Shown: positions 11,473-22,984 of the stretch, in pieces | Layout of the letters: each line of letters starts with the position of its first letter | How positions within the stretch are numbered: the first letter of the stretch is position 1 | DNA from: Alectoria sarmentosa | Lineage: Eukaryota > Ascomycota > Lecanoromycetes > Lecanorales > Parmeliaceae | Direction of reading: 5' to 3' | Length of the DNA stretch: 64,000 bases | Assembly: GCA_009733775.1 (NCBI GenBank) | Contig: WOGZ01000120.1 | Coordinates: 1-64,000, forward strand | Made by a program: the position numbers and the translations under genes | The notes under the pieces: generated by a model | The model's input: the letters and a program-made list of their open reading frames with translations, nothing else | Databases searched by the model: none | Told to the model about the DNA's origin: nothing

Positions 11473-12153
11473 TCATTCCCAGCCCTGGCCTTGGCCTCCA
11501 TCGTCTTCTTTTCCTTCGCCTCCTTGGCCTGTTCCACTTCCGCTTTTGTCCTCTTCTTCCCACTCAACTTCCTCCACGTCCTCTCAAGATAGCTCCCCCG
11601 GTTGCCTCACCTCGATTTTGGCAATCAGTCCCGCGTTAGGGTCCTCGCCCCTATCAATAGCTCTCTGACGCCTGCGATTCCACTCGGCACAACCACCACT
11701 TTTCTTCTGATGAGCGCAATATTGGCCTCGAGACGACGATTGTATAGGTCTATGCCCCCGAGCGCGTTGACAGTTCCTTTGTAGCGGCGTTCAATGGCGG
11801 CATCGCCGGTGTTGACCATACCGATGAAAGGGTTTAGGCTCAGAGGCTTGGGCTTGGTGGATGGAGGTAGAATTATGAGGTTTGAAGTCGGGTTGGAGCA
11901 AGGTGAAAAGTTGGGGTAGGTAGGCCATTGGTTGCTCCGGGGAGGTTGTGGGATAGAGATGGGACCCGTCGGGAGCTTGATGTTTTCAAGGCCGACGGGC
12001 TGAGGGCAAGGGAATGCTATGGAGACGCTGCTTCAAGAAACTTGGACAGGGAAGAAGAAAGAAATGTGCGACTTATAGAGCGTGCTCAGGTAAAGGAGGA
12101 GATACACACGAGATGTTGCCTCGCTCGTCGCAGACGAAGGAGAAATGATTCAT
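11473..12153 (-). pseudogene. Disrupted conserved-looking gene A, unrecognised
   Basis: On the minus strand a possible first exon (ATG at 12153) with a GTGTGT donor can join an acceptor CCCTCAG near 11995. The next exon reads as real protein: KLPTGPISIPQPP, then NPFIGMVNTGDAAIERRYK, GGIDLYNRRLEANIALIRRK. The frame must then change by the loss of one base near 11675-11690 to continue with AEWNRRRQRAIDRGEDPNAG and IAKIEVRQPGELS. There it meets an in-frame TGA (11584-11586), beyond which the same frame runs on as an acidic, Gly-rich tail to 11473. Frameshift plus stop suggests a pseudogene or recoding or assembly error. I do not recognise the family. Confidence 0.4.
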
Positions 12154-12173
12154 TCAAGCGATGACAATGATTC

Positions 12174-12893
12174 AAGAAACGGGAAATCCAAGGCCCTTTT
12201 CCTTCTCCCAAGACTCTCAAGAATGAAGGAGCGAGAGCTTTGTTGCTTCAAGGCTAACACAGTGTGAGAATTCCGTTGAGGCTCAGCATCTCAGCAGTGT
12301 GATGACTGAATGGTGGAGTGATACGTTTATGGGGGAAGCTCAGTGATACTCCAAAGCTTTGAGCATCCTGATTAATCTCCCAAAAATTGGCTTGGTTGCT
12401 GTTGATATCTTTGGCTTCTTGCATCCTCCGAAGCTCATCCCCACAATCTCTCATCATTCTCATTTACTCTCGTTCATCAGTTCTCATGGTTTCAATGCCC
12501 ACCACTACTTGACGTCAAAGTGGTGGTGTCTTCATGGCATTGTCACGTACTCCATGGAAGGGATGAAACTGTAGTTGATGCTGCCACCACTGCGACAGCA
12601 GCTCTTCCGCTTTCTAGTCTACAGTATGTATGAATATATGGTAAGGCCTTGTATGGCGCCGCAAAAAAGAGAGTGGCATTCATCACCAAGATTCAAATGT
12701 CCCCTTGGCTCTTTCAAAGAAGCCAGTCATGGGACAGGAGCTCCCATGTCCCATGAGTCGCTTCCAGCTTGTAACACTATCGTCTACGCGCTTGAGGCGA
12801 GAGAACCGGTACCATGGGCAACATGCGAATCAAGCGTCTTTTCTTCCTTCTTCCTTTCCTCACTCGTAGGATCACGACAGGCATGCTATTGTC
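12174..12893. other. Intergenic between gene A and secreted gene
   Basis: About 700 bp with only short, overlapping ORFs and pyrimidine-rich tracts. It probably contains the promoter and leader of the gene starting at 12894. I see no repeat or RNA gene. Confidence 0.4.
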
Positions 12894-13718
12894 ATGTTTT
12901 CCAAACTTCTTCTTCCCGTCTCAACCCAAGTTGTGGCAGCATTGGCCGCCCCTCTGCTTGAAACGATCAATCCTGCTTTGGTCACGAGCAGTGTCCATTT
13001 TGGCACTTCTTTTCTCAATTCCACTGCCCTAATGGAAGCAGACGCTTCAGCTCGAGTAGCATCTCTGGAAGACATACAAAGTGTTGATTCTTCACATGTT
13101 TCTCTCCTCACTCCGCAAAGGCACGCAAGCGCCTTCAGTATCCAATTAATCCCAACCCTGTTTCTGAGATCTATCATAGAAATACCACCATAGGAGAGAT
13201 CGAAGACGTCGAATACACCGTACCTGGGACGCAGACAACTCTCCATTTTAGCTTCCGCGAAGACAGGCCGCTTCACAGAAGGAGTATTGGCGGCTACCTG
13301 CTTCTGATGCAAGACGAGGTTCAAGTGCATATCAATGCATCAGGCGATGGCTGGCTTTTGCCCGAAGACGACCCTTACCAACGTAAATGGCCGGGTTCGT
13401 ATTCTGAAACGCTCAATCTAATCTCGCGACTAATTGGTGGGTGCAAGGATTTTACTTTATATCGAAGAGTTCACCCCTGCCTGCGTCGGAAGGGGAACAT
13501 CATCTTACTTACGGGATCATGGACAATGTATTGAAAGGTGAGAGTTTTCTCCACGCCCCTTCAATTGACTATTGAACCGGCTTTACGCAGGACTCTTCGA
13601 TATCATGTACGTCGGTGCCCCAGGTGCTGGCCCACTTCCTTTCGGCTGTTACTGCAATATAGCGGACGGTACAGAGGATTTGGTGGGAACTGTAGCAATT
13701 TGGGCTGCTCCGATGTAA
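12894..13718 (+). pseudogene. Secreted protein gene with one frame break
   Basis: Exon 1 (12894-13097) starts MFSKLLLPVSTQVVAALAAP, a good signal peptide. A 41-bp intron (13098-13138) leads to exon 2, which encodes PVSEIYHRNTTIGEIEDVEY, then VQVHINASGDGWLLPEDDPY and QRKWPGSYSETLNLIS. Around 13420-13440 the coding signal moves to another frame (TNWWVQGFYFISKSSP, EHHLTYGIMDNVLKG), consistent with one lost base. No AG or GT pair allows an intron there. A normal intron (13538-13590) then leads to the last exon, which ends GCYCNIADGTEDLVGTVAIW and so on at 13718. It looks like a secreted or surface protein with no family I can name. It is either a recent pseudogene or an assembly indel. Confidence 0.45.
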
Positions 13719-13793
13719 CCGAAGTACGGTTTCTGAGGGTATTCAGATCCTTTGGCCTGCTCCTCCTCTATTAGAACGTCTATTAGAACTTCC

Positions 13794-15116
13794 TAAATCG
13801 AACCCTGGTCAAGGTCATTCTCGGAGAATAGGAGTTGCTCCAACCCCGAAGCCACGAGAACCCGTTGCAAATTCTCCCACTTCTCCTTCTCTACGTCCAG
13901 CTCCTCATGCACCAATTCCACCGCAGGCATCCTTTCCTTCCTCTCCACGTCCCAAATTGCGAACTACTTTTGCATTTGATCTTTTTCGTATTGCGACCGA
14001 AATCTCAAGTCCTCCTTCTCCTTCTTCAAGGCTTCAGTCTCTTTTGTTTGATCACTTCTCTCTTTCGCTGTCGTTCTTGCCTGCTGACTACTTCCCCTCG
14101 CCACAGTCTGCACAAGTGGCTGGTTTTCAATCTCTCTTACGGCTTCGGCTCCAGGGTGGATATTCCAAGCTGGGATGATGAAGACGCTCTTCTGGCCCCT
14201 GACACGAAACACTCGACTGGTGACCTCGACCCAGCTCACAAGATTCTCTCCTCCACCGTCCTCTCAAGAATGATCGACCAGATCCTCCCCGCTCCATCCT
14301 CGGGACCGCAACACTTCGCGAGCACGATTATCCCTGGCCGTCGCCATCTCCGCAGTGACATTCAATTCCTTGTTGAATCTTTCCCATATGACTTCACTCA
14401 AGCCAGCAAGGACATATCGATCTTGCGGAAAAATGAGGCTCCTTGCTCCTTTTTTCCCAGCCGTACTCTGCTCACTAACGTGAGACGAGCTGTACTCGCT
14501 CCCTAGCAGCTCTCGCATCAAAGCGATCTCCCTCTCCAACTCCACCACCCTCCTAACTAGAGCCTGGGTGTAATAGAGCCATTGGCCAAAGATACCCCTG
14601 TCGCCCTCCTTGCCATGCTTATCTTTCCGGGGCAGCAGAGCCAAAAGGCCGCCATGAGATGAGAACCGATGATCCAACAACTCCAGATTCTCGTTTACGT
14701 GCGCCATCAAGGTGTTTGCGTCGCAAGTCTCCTCCGCAGTCTCCAAAATGTCGCACGAAGCTGGTTTACGAGCAAAAGCTTCCTGAAGGGGTGAGCGGAG
14801 GTAAAGTGTTCATGACGCTCGGCAGCGGCAAATGATGCATGGGTGAAGTATCAGAGCACGGCGTGTACAGGTCGTTCAGGAACTCAAAAGTCGGCGTCCC
14901 AAGTATCAGCACCGCCGACTCGGAAGCCGAGTCGGAAGGAGAATCGGAAGAAGAAGAAGAAGAAGAAGACGGCTGGGTTTCCAGATGGCTAGCTTGCAGC
15001 GTCGAGAGCAGCAGGCAGAGCGATTGAATGTGCCTCTTCAAATCGAACAGTGTCGGTACGGCGTTTCGATCCGTGAAGAAGGAAGGAACAGGCGAGGTGG
15101 GAGAAGTGGGAGGGTG
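13794..15116 (-). pseudogene. Disrupted coiled-coil protein gene B, unrecognised
   Basis: The minus-strand frame from 15116 encodes FFTDRNAVPTLFDLKRHIQS and a Ser-rich run (from a GAA microsatellite near 14950). It then probably crosses a short intron (acceptor near 14785) to a charged helical region with LLDHRFSSHGGLLALLPRKD and WLYYTQALVRRVVELEREIA. After an in-frame TGA at 14264-14266 the same frame continues as SWVEVTSRVFRVRGQKSVFI, IPAWNIHPGAEAVREIENQP and KEKEDLRFRSQYEKDQMQK. It then passes a TAG at 13964-13966 and goes on to ELDVEKEKWENLQRVLVASG, ending at 13794. The protein-like reading through both stops suggests decay of a conserved coiled-coil gene; readthrough is the alternative. 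The opposite strand has a 223-codon shadow ORF. Confidence 0.5.
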
Positions 15117-15989
15117 TCAGGTGGCCTCTTTTGTGAGGAGGGGAGCGAGGAGGGGGGCAGGAGACGGGCGGGGTTTCTACGCGATGGCGGATTCGGAAAG
15201 TCAGCTGTTGCTTCTCCGAGGCAGGAATTCGGGGGTTGCTAGACGAGCTGGGGTGAAGTAGTAAAAAGGTCCTCCCCCCCTGAAAGATATCTTGCGACTC
15301 AATCTTGGTGCCGAACAGGAAAGGCCATGTCCGAAACGTACGTACGGTTGGATGCGGGGATGGAGGTTGGGATGGTGGAGGGGTAGAAGATTCTCATCAA
15401 GGCGGCGTCGGGGTCGTCGCGGCGATTGCTGTCGTCGGCATCGGTGTGGGGAGTGATGGGAGAGATGCGTGCCATTTTGAGCAGTGAAGCCTGATCTGTG
15501 TGATTCTACAAAGAGTTTCGCGACTGCCCGCGGTTGGGTATTCTACTATATGCCAGTTAAATGTTGATCTTTTTGATGCTTTAGGGGATACCGGCTGCTT
15601 TTGCTGACTGTTGTCCTCTTGTGGCACGTGTGGCAATTTCCACATGACCAATTGGGATTCTAATGATGATGCATCTATGTTTCTGAACCCATAGATATAG
15701 TGGACACAGAAGCTAGCGCCGGCTTTGGAATGCAAGACGTCTCATACCACGTCTCAGCTGAAGCTGTGCAACCACCAAGGAAGTCAGCAACCTTGTGCCA
15801 AGCAAGCAAACGTAGCCTCATAGACTGTGCTCCGTCACGTGCAACTCCGCACTCTAAACCTGATTACTGCAGAGCGTGATCGATATTGTAAGCAGAAATC
15901 TGAATACTGAAAGGTCAAAGCACACGGCACATTTTGACCAGACCTTGAACGAACGCCAGCTCCATTCCATTGCTCAGAAGCCACATTAT
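15117..15989. other. Intergenic between two minus-strand genes
   Basis: Only short ORFs on both strands. The GC-rich part at 15120-15260 would be upstream of gene B. The rest is the 3' flank of the 15990-18700 gene. No repeat or RNA gene is visible. Confidence 0.4.
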
Positions 15990-18700
15990 TTACCTTATCG
16001 TCGACGAGCTGTCCGAAGATGAAGAGCCGAGGAACCCACCAGAGAGAGAGTGATGAGGTGGTGTGGCGATTGTTACACTCCCGAGATGATGCACTCTTCT
16101 CGTGCTGGGCGTCCTGATAGCTTCTTCGTATCGGCGAGTCCGAGGCGTTCCTATCTCGACTTGACTTGAGTTTCCCACCGAGCCATCGTCTTCGAGGTTT
16201 TCTTTCGGTATATCTGTGCCAGGAGAAGCAGGGTTCATACTAATCATCTTTTTGACTAGCGGAGTTCTGCCGGGAAGGTCTTCGTATACAGCGACAGTGA
16301 CGTCTACCTTCGACTTTCGCTTTCTCGTTTTGACCTCCACCTTAGGAGTTTGTGGCTCACCGGATCCATCGCGTGCGCCGACGTTAGCACGCGGCGCCAT
16401 TTCTTCCTTGCCAAGGGAGATGGGTTCGGCGAATCTACGATTAGACGAGGTGTCTAGGTTCATGGCCTTAGCTTCGGAAGCAATGGAGCTGGATACATCG
16501 CCGACAGTCTTGTCCGGACGAGCGGGAACTAGTCCAGCAGATTCAGAACTTCCCGGGTCGCTCGAGACCATTTCAGCCGTGACTTCCTGGATGGAATTCT
16601 CCCCCAAGTACTGCTCGACGGGGAACAACAGTTTCTCGAGTGCTGCATCGCTCATAATCGAGGAATGGACGTGTTCTCCTCGCATGTTCGCTACCAGAGT
16701 GTCCTCGGTCTCGATAATCAAACTTAGATCGCCGTTATCCTCACGATCTACGAACATCGTTTCCTCGGTGTCCACTTTTGAGGCTGGCGGCCGTTTCAAG
16801 CTGAACTTGATGGAATTTGTCCTTTCATTCTTGGCATGTTGCATGCTTGTAGGTGCTTTTGCTTCCTCCCTATCTTGTTCTTCCGAGATTATGTCCGTCG
16901 CTTCTTGGTTGTTACTTACTGTCATATATTTTGCCGTCCCGTTTGCAAACCCCAGGATGTTGGAGCTGCTGATGGTCTTGGTTCCCTCCACTACGCTGTA
17001 CTTTCGATGCTTCCAGTATTTTGAGCCCCGGTCCATATCGTAAACATCGAACCCCTCAGTTTTAGATAATGTCCAGTCGTTTTTGCTACACGGCTCGGGC
17101 TTGCTATCGAAGAAGTTCTGAAGACCAAGTCGAACGCTCTCATAGCGAGTTTTCAAAAATTCGGTACCTTCCCAGGTGGTGAACTCATCAAGAGTGATTA
17201 CACCCTCACCGAAAAGCACTTTGTAGACGAGATCATGGGTCCAGTCCTGGGGTAAAGTGTTGCCATGAACAGGCGCACCTTTCTGGAGGATATAGGCGTA
17301 GCGATCCATCTGCCGAAGTTCAGCCCAATCTAGTGATCTTCGATTCAAATATGGATTTTGCAGTTGGTACCAGGCAGGTGCAACTGGAACGTCCGAACCG
17401 TCAAAGTCATACTCAGGGTATATTGAAAGCCTTGGCGAGGACTTTGGTGAGAATCTTGCTGGCTTTTTGGTTGGAGTCTTTGCAAAAGGTGCCGACTTGC
17501 GGGAGGGTTTGCTTGAGGTGTATAGTGTCGAGGCTGAGTGTAGCTTGGACTTCATTCGCTTTGCAGTAGCCTTTGGGCGAAGGGTAGAATCCATTACATG
17601 GTATCTAGAGAAAGTAGTTAGCCTTAGTGTGGACTGCTCTACGAATTGAGTCGCCATACTTCATGTCGTAATTTGGCGGTGCGTCTTTGAAAGATATCCG
17701 TGTGGATCGGCGTCGATCTGGACTGATTGGCACAGTCTCTTTCCCCAATTCAGAAGCGTTATAGACGGCATCTTGATCGGGGTCGAGATCAGAGTTGACG
17801 GCCATAGGGCTTTCTTCATCCTTGAGCGTAAAAGAAGAGTCACTGGGGTTCTTGCGACTTCTCTCGGTGTGACCACTCCTTTTGGAAAAAATTCTTGAAG
17901 AAGCATTGTCTCTTAGCATCTGATCTAAGGGATGCCATTTTGCGCTGTAGATTGGCGCCTTACTCTTTTGAGTGTTGCGAGACGACCGACGACGATGAGT
18001 GTTTGATGGGAACACCTTCCCACTTGGAGTGTCGTTTGTGTCTTCTTCGTCAATCTCTTCGTCTTTGTCACTGGACTCTTCTGGAACTTGTCTTCCGTTC
18101 GCTCGCCTTTTTGCTGAATATTTGGGTCGGAGGACATCATCCATTGGATGGTGCTTCATGTCATAGCTCACGGGTCCTTCTCCACGCGTGAGTCGCACGC
18201 GTTTTCCTGGACGTTCACTGTCTTTTTGCGACGAACTTGACTCGTCGTAGGCTCGAGGCGATGGAGATATGATATTCTTAAGGTCAATGCCCCCATGGTC
18301 TGCCTTTCGTTTGACGGTTTTCGACCTTTCGATCGGGTTTGGGGTATCGTCTTCTGACTGAATGGCTGAATTGCGATGGTTTGGGTCTCTGTCGATGAAA
18401 ATAGCGCCGGATGTGTCATCATCGGACTCGCCAGAGGCATTACTGAGATTATTATGAACGCAATTGTTAGAGACATTACTATTGCCAGACTTGATATATG
18501 TGCCCAGATGACTTGGACTCCGCTCAGTGGCATTGGCTCCATCGGTGGATTCATCAGAATACTCATCGCAATCAGGCTCGGAGTCTGAAGCGACGACGCG
18601 CAAAATCTGCAAAGCACAAGTAGTCAGCCGTCAGCATAGATGTCAAGCACCGTAAATTGGAGTTGGCTAGATGGCCACCAACCTTTCTTGGACGCGTCAT
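15990..18700 (-). CDS. Unrecognised nuclear-type protein with three internal repeats
   Basis: Three exons: 18700-18683 (MTRPRK), 18606-17660 and 17604-15990, giving 859 residues. The joins keep phase and use normal GT-AG signals, including a branch-like CTAAC before 17605. The protein is Ser/Asp/Arg-rich and largely disordered. A motif of the form Y-[DS]-[MA]-K-x-H-x-[ML]-D-x-x-L-R occurs three times: near residue 153 (YDMKHHPMDDVLRPK), near 225 (YSAKWHPLDQMLR) and near 322 (YDMKYHVMDSTLRPK, split by intron 2). An aromatic, folded-looking stretch (about 380-480, with LDWAELRQMDRYAYILQKG) follows, then a long acidic and basic low-complexity tail. Basic patches such as KRMKSK suggest nuclear location. 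I cannot name the family. Confidence 0.75.
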
Positions 18701-19525
18701 TGTGGTGGCTGCGGCTGTGTATTGGCAATGTAGAGTGTCACCTATCAGTAATCGCTTGTTAGAGATCTCCATACCTCACGGCAGGAAGACTTTAGTACCT
18801 TGGAAGAGGGCGATGGTTTGGGCCACCGACCTCTGTCTCGCTCTTACAAAGTGAAAGTTTCAAAAGCTAACAGCGAGCTTAGATGTTTAAGCCTCTGGGG
18901 GATGACCTGAAAGGTCGAGATGATAATCTTGATAATCTTGATGCTAGGTATGAGAAGGGGTGAGGGGGTGTAGACTGGACGAAGCGGAAGGAGAGGCGCT
19001 GAGGTTGTGGAATGATCTTGCAATTTCGAGAGTCAAATCACATTTGCCAAGATTCGCTAACGATTTCGGCCTTCACATCAACATGCACATCAAAGGGACA
19101 TTTACACTCGGAATTTTGACGCTGCTGAGCAGCAGAGCTGGCAAGGCCTCGAATACATGACAAGTTGCCTCAGGACCGGCCAGAGTAGTTGTATATCACG
19201 AAATCATGGTGGCAGGCTTATTCATCACCTCAGATTTCATATCACGGGTGGACGAAAGGCTCAAGTTCACCATGTTGTTTTCCCTACAAGGGAAATTGGT
19301 CTTGTCATTAATGAATCGTTGCTGTTCGCCCACGGGGAGCACCGCAAAACGCCAACGCTAATGGCAAGCCATGTCGACTGCGGCATATAAGCTTGCCGGA
19401 AGACACCAAGGTCGCCATCGCTCATATAACGCGAAACATATTAAATTGGGTCCAGATATTCCAGATACCGAGCCACAAATTTTGGAACGAAACAACAAAC
19501 CGCAAAAGCTGGGAGGCTGGAAAGG
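18701..19525. other. Intergenic, upstream of the three-repeat gene
   Basis: This holds the promoter of the minus-strand gene starting at 18700 and the 3' flank of the gene ending at 19526. Short ORFs here lack protein-like composition. Nothing else is visible. Confidence 0.4.
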
Positions 19526-20557
19526 TTATACCCTCCTTGCCCGCGACCTGAAAGCTGGTAAATCGATATGCACAGACTCTGTATCGGACGCGTCATCGAT
19601 CTCAATCATACCAGTCCCGGTGAAGTTGATCTGCTTCAGCGGCGGTGGAGGGTTCACCTTGGCCTCGACATATTGCACCACTTGTGGCTGCTCTTCTTTG
19701 ACTGACTCTTCCTTACCTTCCTTCTCGTCCTGTTCTCGTGCTTCCTGCTCTTTCAGCCTCTCTATTTCTCTTTTCGCTAACCCTCGACAATTCTCAAATT
19801 TCTTCCTAATTCCCTCAATTTCGAGTCGACAATCTCCGTCCCGTAGAAACTGGTGTGCAGCCACTTCACACAGATTTTGAGTGATCTCGAGGTCTTTATC
19901 TGCTTCATCAAAGGCTGACAGCTTGCCATCGGTATTGAAGCCTGGACCAAGGGTCCTACGTCCTAGGCCAACTCTCAACAATTTGGGATTGAGCATTGAA
20001 AACTCTCCAACGGCAGGGTATGAGCTCTCCTCTTTACCTAGTGACGCCATGCGTGCTTTGAAGCTGGCGGTCATCTTGCCTTTACGAAGATTGCTTCGCG
20101 CGCCGGCAATGCTGCGGAAGAGGGATTCGAAGGATTCTTGGACGGCAGAGTCGTAGTAAACTACTACCATGCTTTTCGTACGGTATCGGGGTTGTCCTGA
20201 AATGACTGAGGCGTTGGACCCTTTCCGCTTTCGTACGAGTGTACTATTGTTGGCGGCATTCCTGGCACGAGATGTGTGGGAGAGGCAATGGTGTGAGGGG
20301 TTGGGCGGTACGTATGTTTCTGTAGCTTTGGCGGCTGTCTCTCCTTCAATGGCGTAATACTGGACCGGGCCTTCGCGGAGAGATTCAGTGGAGACGTTCT
20401 TTTTCTTAAGCAGCCTGCTGCCGAAACGGGCCATTTGTAAGAAGCGAGCATTGTGCTCGGCCACACTGACAGTGAGGTCGTCAAGCTTTGAGAGCCACGA
20501 GGGCACACAATCGTCAAGATGGACAAAACTCGGTATAGGGTCCATGGCTTCAGCCAT
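19526..20557 (-). CDS. Unrecognised 343-residue protein
   Basis: Single exon from the ATG at 20557. The N-terminus has a helical segment, PSFVHLDDCVPSWLSKLDDL. A Lys/Arg-rich middle with RKRKGSNAS precedes a segment with KSMVVVYYDSAVQESFESLF. A further conserved-looking block, NPKLLRVGLGRRTLGPGFN, is followed by a strong predicted coiled coil (about 240-290, Glu/Lys-rich) and a short acidic tail containing GTGMIEIDDASDTES, which resembles a SUMO-interacting motif. Composition and regular codon use over more than 340 codons argue that it is real. I do not recognise the family. The bipartite basic patch suggests a nuclear protein; that is inference. Confidence 0.7.
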   Translation of the reverse strand: MAEAMDPIPSFVHLDDCVPSWLSKLDDLTVSVAEHNARFLQMARFGSRLLKKKNVSTESLREGPVQYYAIEGETAAKATETYVPPNPSHHCLSHTSRARNAANNSTLVRKRKGSNASVISGQPRYRTKSMVVVYYDSAVQESFESLFRSIAGARSNLRKGKMTASFKARMASLGKEESSYPAVGEFSMLNPKLLRVGLGRRTLGPGFNTDGKLSAFDEADKDLEITQNLCEVAAHQFLRDGDCRLEIEGIRKKFENCRGLAKREIERLKEQEAREQDEKEGKEESVKEEQPQVVQYVEAKVNPPPPLKQINFTGTGMIEIDDASDTESVHIDLPAFRSRARRV

Positions 20558-22973
20558 GAGGGCGAAATTGGAGTTGCGAGCGATTGCGCTAGAGGAGAGG
20601 CGGTATTGTCATGCCATTCGTCAGGTATCGTTAAATCATGAAGACATGATGGTTTCTGCCCATTCACATTGCTGTCGTGAGGGAAGTCGCGTTTCTTGCG
20701 GGAGTAAGTTTGGGTAAGCGGGGAAAGCGAGATGAGGTAGGTGGCTGGAGAGGAAGGAGAAGAGGGCGGCGGTTAAAGGAAAGAATGAATGTATGTATTT
20801 GCTTGCAATGTTCTTCTAGTCTCTATCCTCATTGACAATGACGTAATGTCGAGTGCGTTGCATGTAAGAGTAAGTACCGTATAACAATGAGGCGGAAAGA
20901 AGGAGGTAGAGGTGGGTAGTGGAAGATGGAGGTAGAGAGGTGGAGCAAAAAGTACGGTAGGTAAAGTAAGTAAGGTAGGTACTGTAGGCAGGGGAGTTGT
21001 AATGCATGATTTGGATTTCGGCAGCGGAGGTGGGTGGCAGAACAGGATCGCCAGAGGCGTTCCAAAACTAGTCAAGTGGCATCTTTCCAAACTCTCTCCT
21101 CCATCTCGTAATCTCATTTGTTCGCTGGCCTTTGCCGATCACAATGATTCGCTACGAGCCTACCGTGCTCTTCCAAAGTTTCAAGGCTTCAATACTGTAA
21201 TATTGACTTCATCCTAATGTCATACCAACAATGTCATGCTAATATTTAGTGACAGCTTAGCCGGCTGATCTTCCACGTGTCTGCCTCCGCCTTTCCATCA
21301 TCACCATCATTAGGGCCCATGTCAGAAGCAGCTAGGAAAAAGCTTCTTCCCTCCAGAGAGAGATGCTTACCTTACTCTAGGTCTTAGTGGTGTCAATGGT
21401 CTATTGTCTTAACCCAGTGCGTGGAAAGGGGTCCGAGAAAGAGGAGATGAGTCGGTATATTGTATATTGGATACTTTATTATCGTACCTGTATGATACAA
21501 TGACTTCAGTGATCAAAATCCGTAAACGAGATGACTTGGGTTGGACAAGGAAATCCAATGGAGAACCGGTTTTGATGCGGAGCAGCTGCAGCAGCGAGTG
21601 CCGGTGCTAGTCAGTAGTCAATGCAATCGATTCCCTCGACGCAAGCTACCTATGTAATTGTTACAGTAATCGCGAATGCCACTTCACAACTTCAAGGATC
21701 CAGCATCCACGGTGATGCCTACTTACCTACCTAGCTGCTGCTTCTTCTTCTTCGCCTTTGACCGGGACAATTGGCCATCATCCTGATTTGTCTTTGATGC
21801 GCCTCAACGTAGCAATGCGAGTCAATTATTATTCGCTGCTTCACTTGCCCCAAAAGAACATAAGATTGAAAGATTTTTGCAACGGCAACGTCACCGTCAT
21901 GTCATACAGATACAGTACCTACACATGCCACGCTGCCAGCCCGGCCCGCGAGACGGACGGAGTGACGGGAAAGGCTTGAGGCTTCTCTGAGGTGTCCAAT
22001 TTCACTGTGCCGCTTTCAATTGCCATGTGGCATGAGGTGACAACTGACAACTAACAACTGATAAGATCAAAGAAGCAAGAAACTACGGTAACAAATTAAT
22101 ATGAACATGGACCGTTCCCTTGGTTATCGAAGGGAAATTCGCTTGCGTGCTAATACTTACCTAGCTCTGCGGATCATACTTGAACATGACTCTTCCATTC
22201 CATAAGGTATTGAAGCACCGATAGGCTACCTGTCTGGAATGATTCCAAATATCTCCTCTTGCGCGCGGCAGCTACGCCTGTCGCACTTGCTCGTACTCTA
22301 CTTTATTTAAAAAGGAGTCAAAAGAACCCGAAGTAGGTATTGATTACTTTACGCCCTGCATACAATTATGCTCGATGACGGCAGAAGATGGGAGAGGACG
22401 GCAGAAGAGCGGTGCGCTTCAGCGAAGGATTGCCATGTCACTGCCAACGCCTTGCAAGTGAGGGGGTGAGGCTGCAGTACATATGCAAATACAGATGCAA
22501 ATATATGTGCATAATGCAACCAACAAATAATGAATAACAGCCTTTGGACGCCTCGTAGGAAGGAAGAGACGGAAGGAGTGGTTGGTGGCGACTTCGCACG
22601 GGAAATAATGAATGGCTTCGAGTTCGAGGTGATCCTGAGAGCTCGCTTCCCTCGCTTACAATGCCTCGAATGAATGAGTGAATGGATGTAATACCGTATT
22701 ATTCCTGTGATTGATGCCAACGGCTTATGCGAGACATTTTTTAATGACTGCCGTACCAAATAAATTATTGCAATCCACCCACATACCTACATATCCTTTC
22801 ATGGAGTGAACCCCAAACTCCATTGGCCTTTCCAAGGTCTCGACCTTGGACCTCAATCCTGGTAGTGTCAGCAACTGCAAGTTGAGACAAAAGGAAATGA
22901 GCAGGAATGTTGACCCAATAATCAGTCATCCAGAACAGCATTTCGCACGAGTGAGATTCGAATTTACTTCAAA
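20558..22973. other. Gene-poor 2.4 kb region
   Basis: Only short ORFs on both strands. The first 500 bp is purine-rich on the plus strand (20740-20990, AGGTAG-like tracts) and probably acts as 5' flank of the minus-strand gene. The rest has no convincing coding frame. The right edge is the insertion site of the nested elements at 22974-23510. Confidence 0.5.
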
Positions 22974-22984
22974 TGGTGGGTCAC

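Noticed and set aside
13835..14506. A 223-codon plus-strand ORF opposite gene B.
   Set aside because: Leu/Pro/Ser-rich, no motif; it mirrors a coding-like minus strand, so it is a shadow.
11473..15116. Reassigned UGA codon as the cause of in-frame stops.
   Set aside because: Intact genes in the window end at ordinary TAA, TAG or TGA codons in family-consistent places, and gene B also contains TAG.
16216..17043. A 275-codon plus-strand ORF.
   Set aside because: Lies wholly antisense to exon 3 of the three-repeat gene and has no family features.
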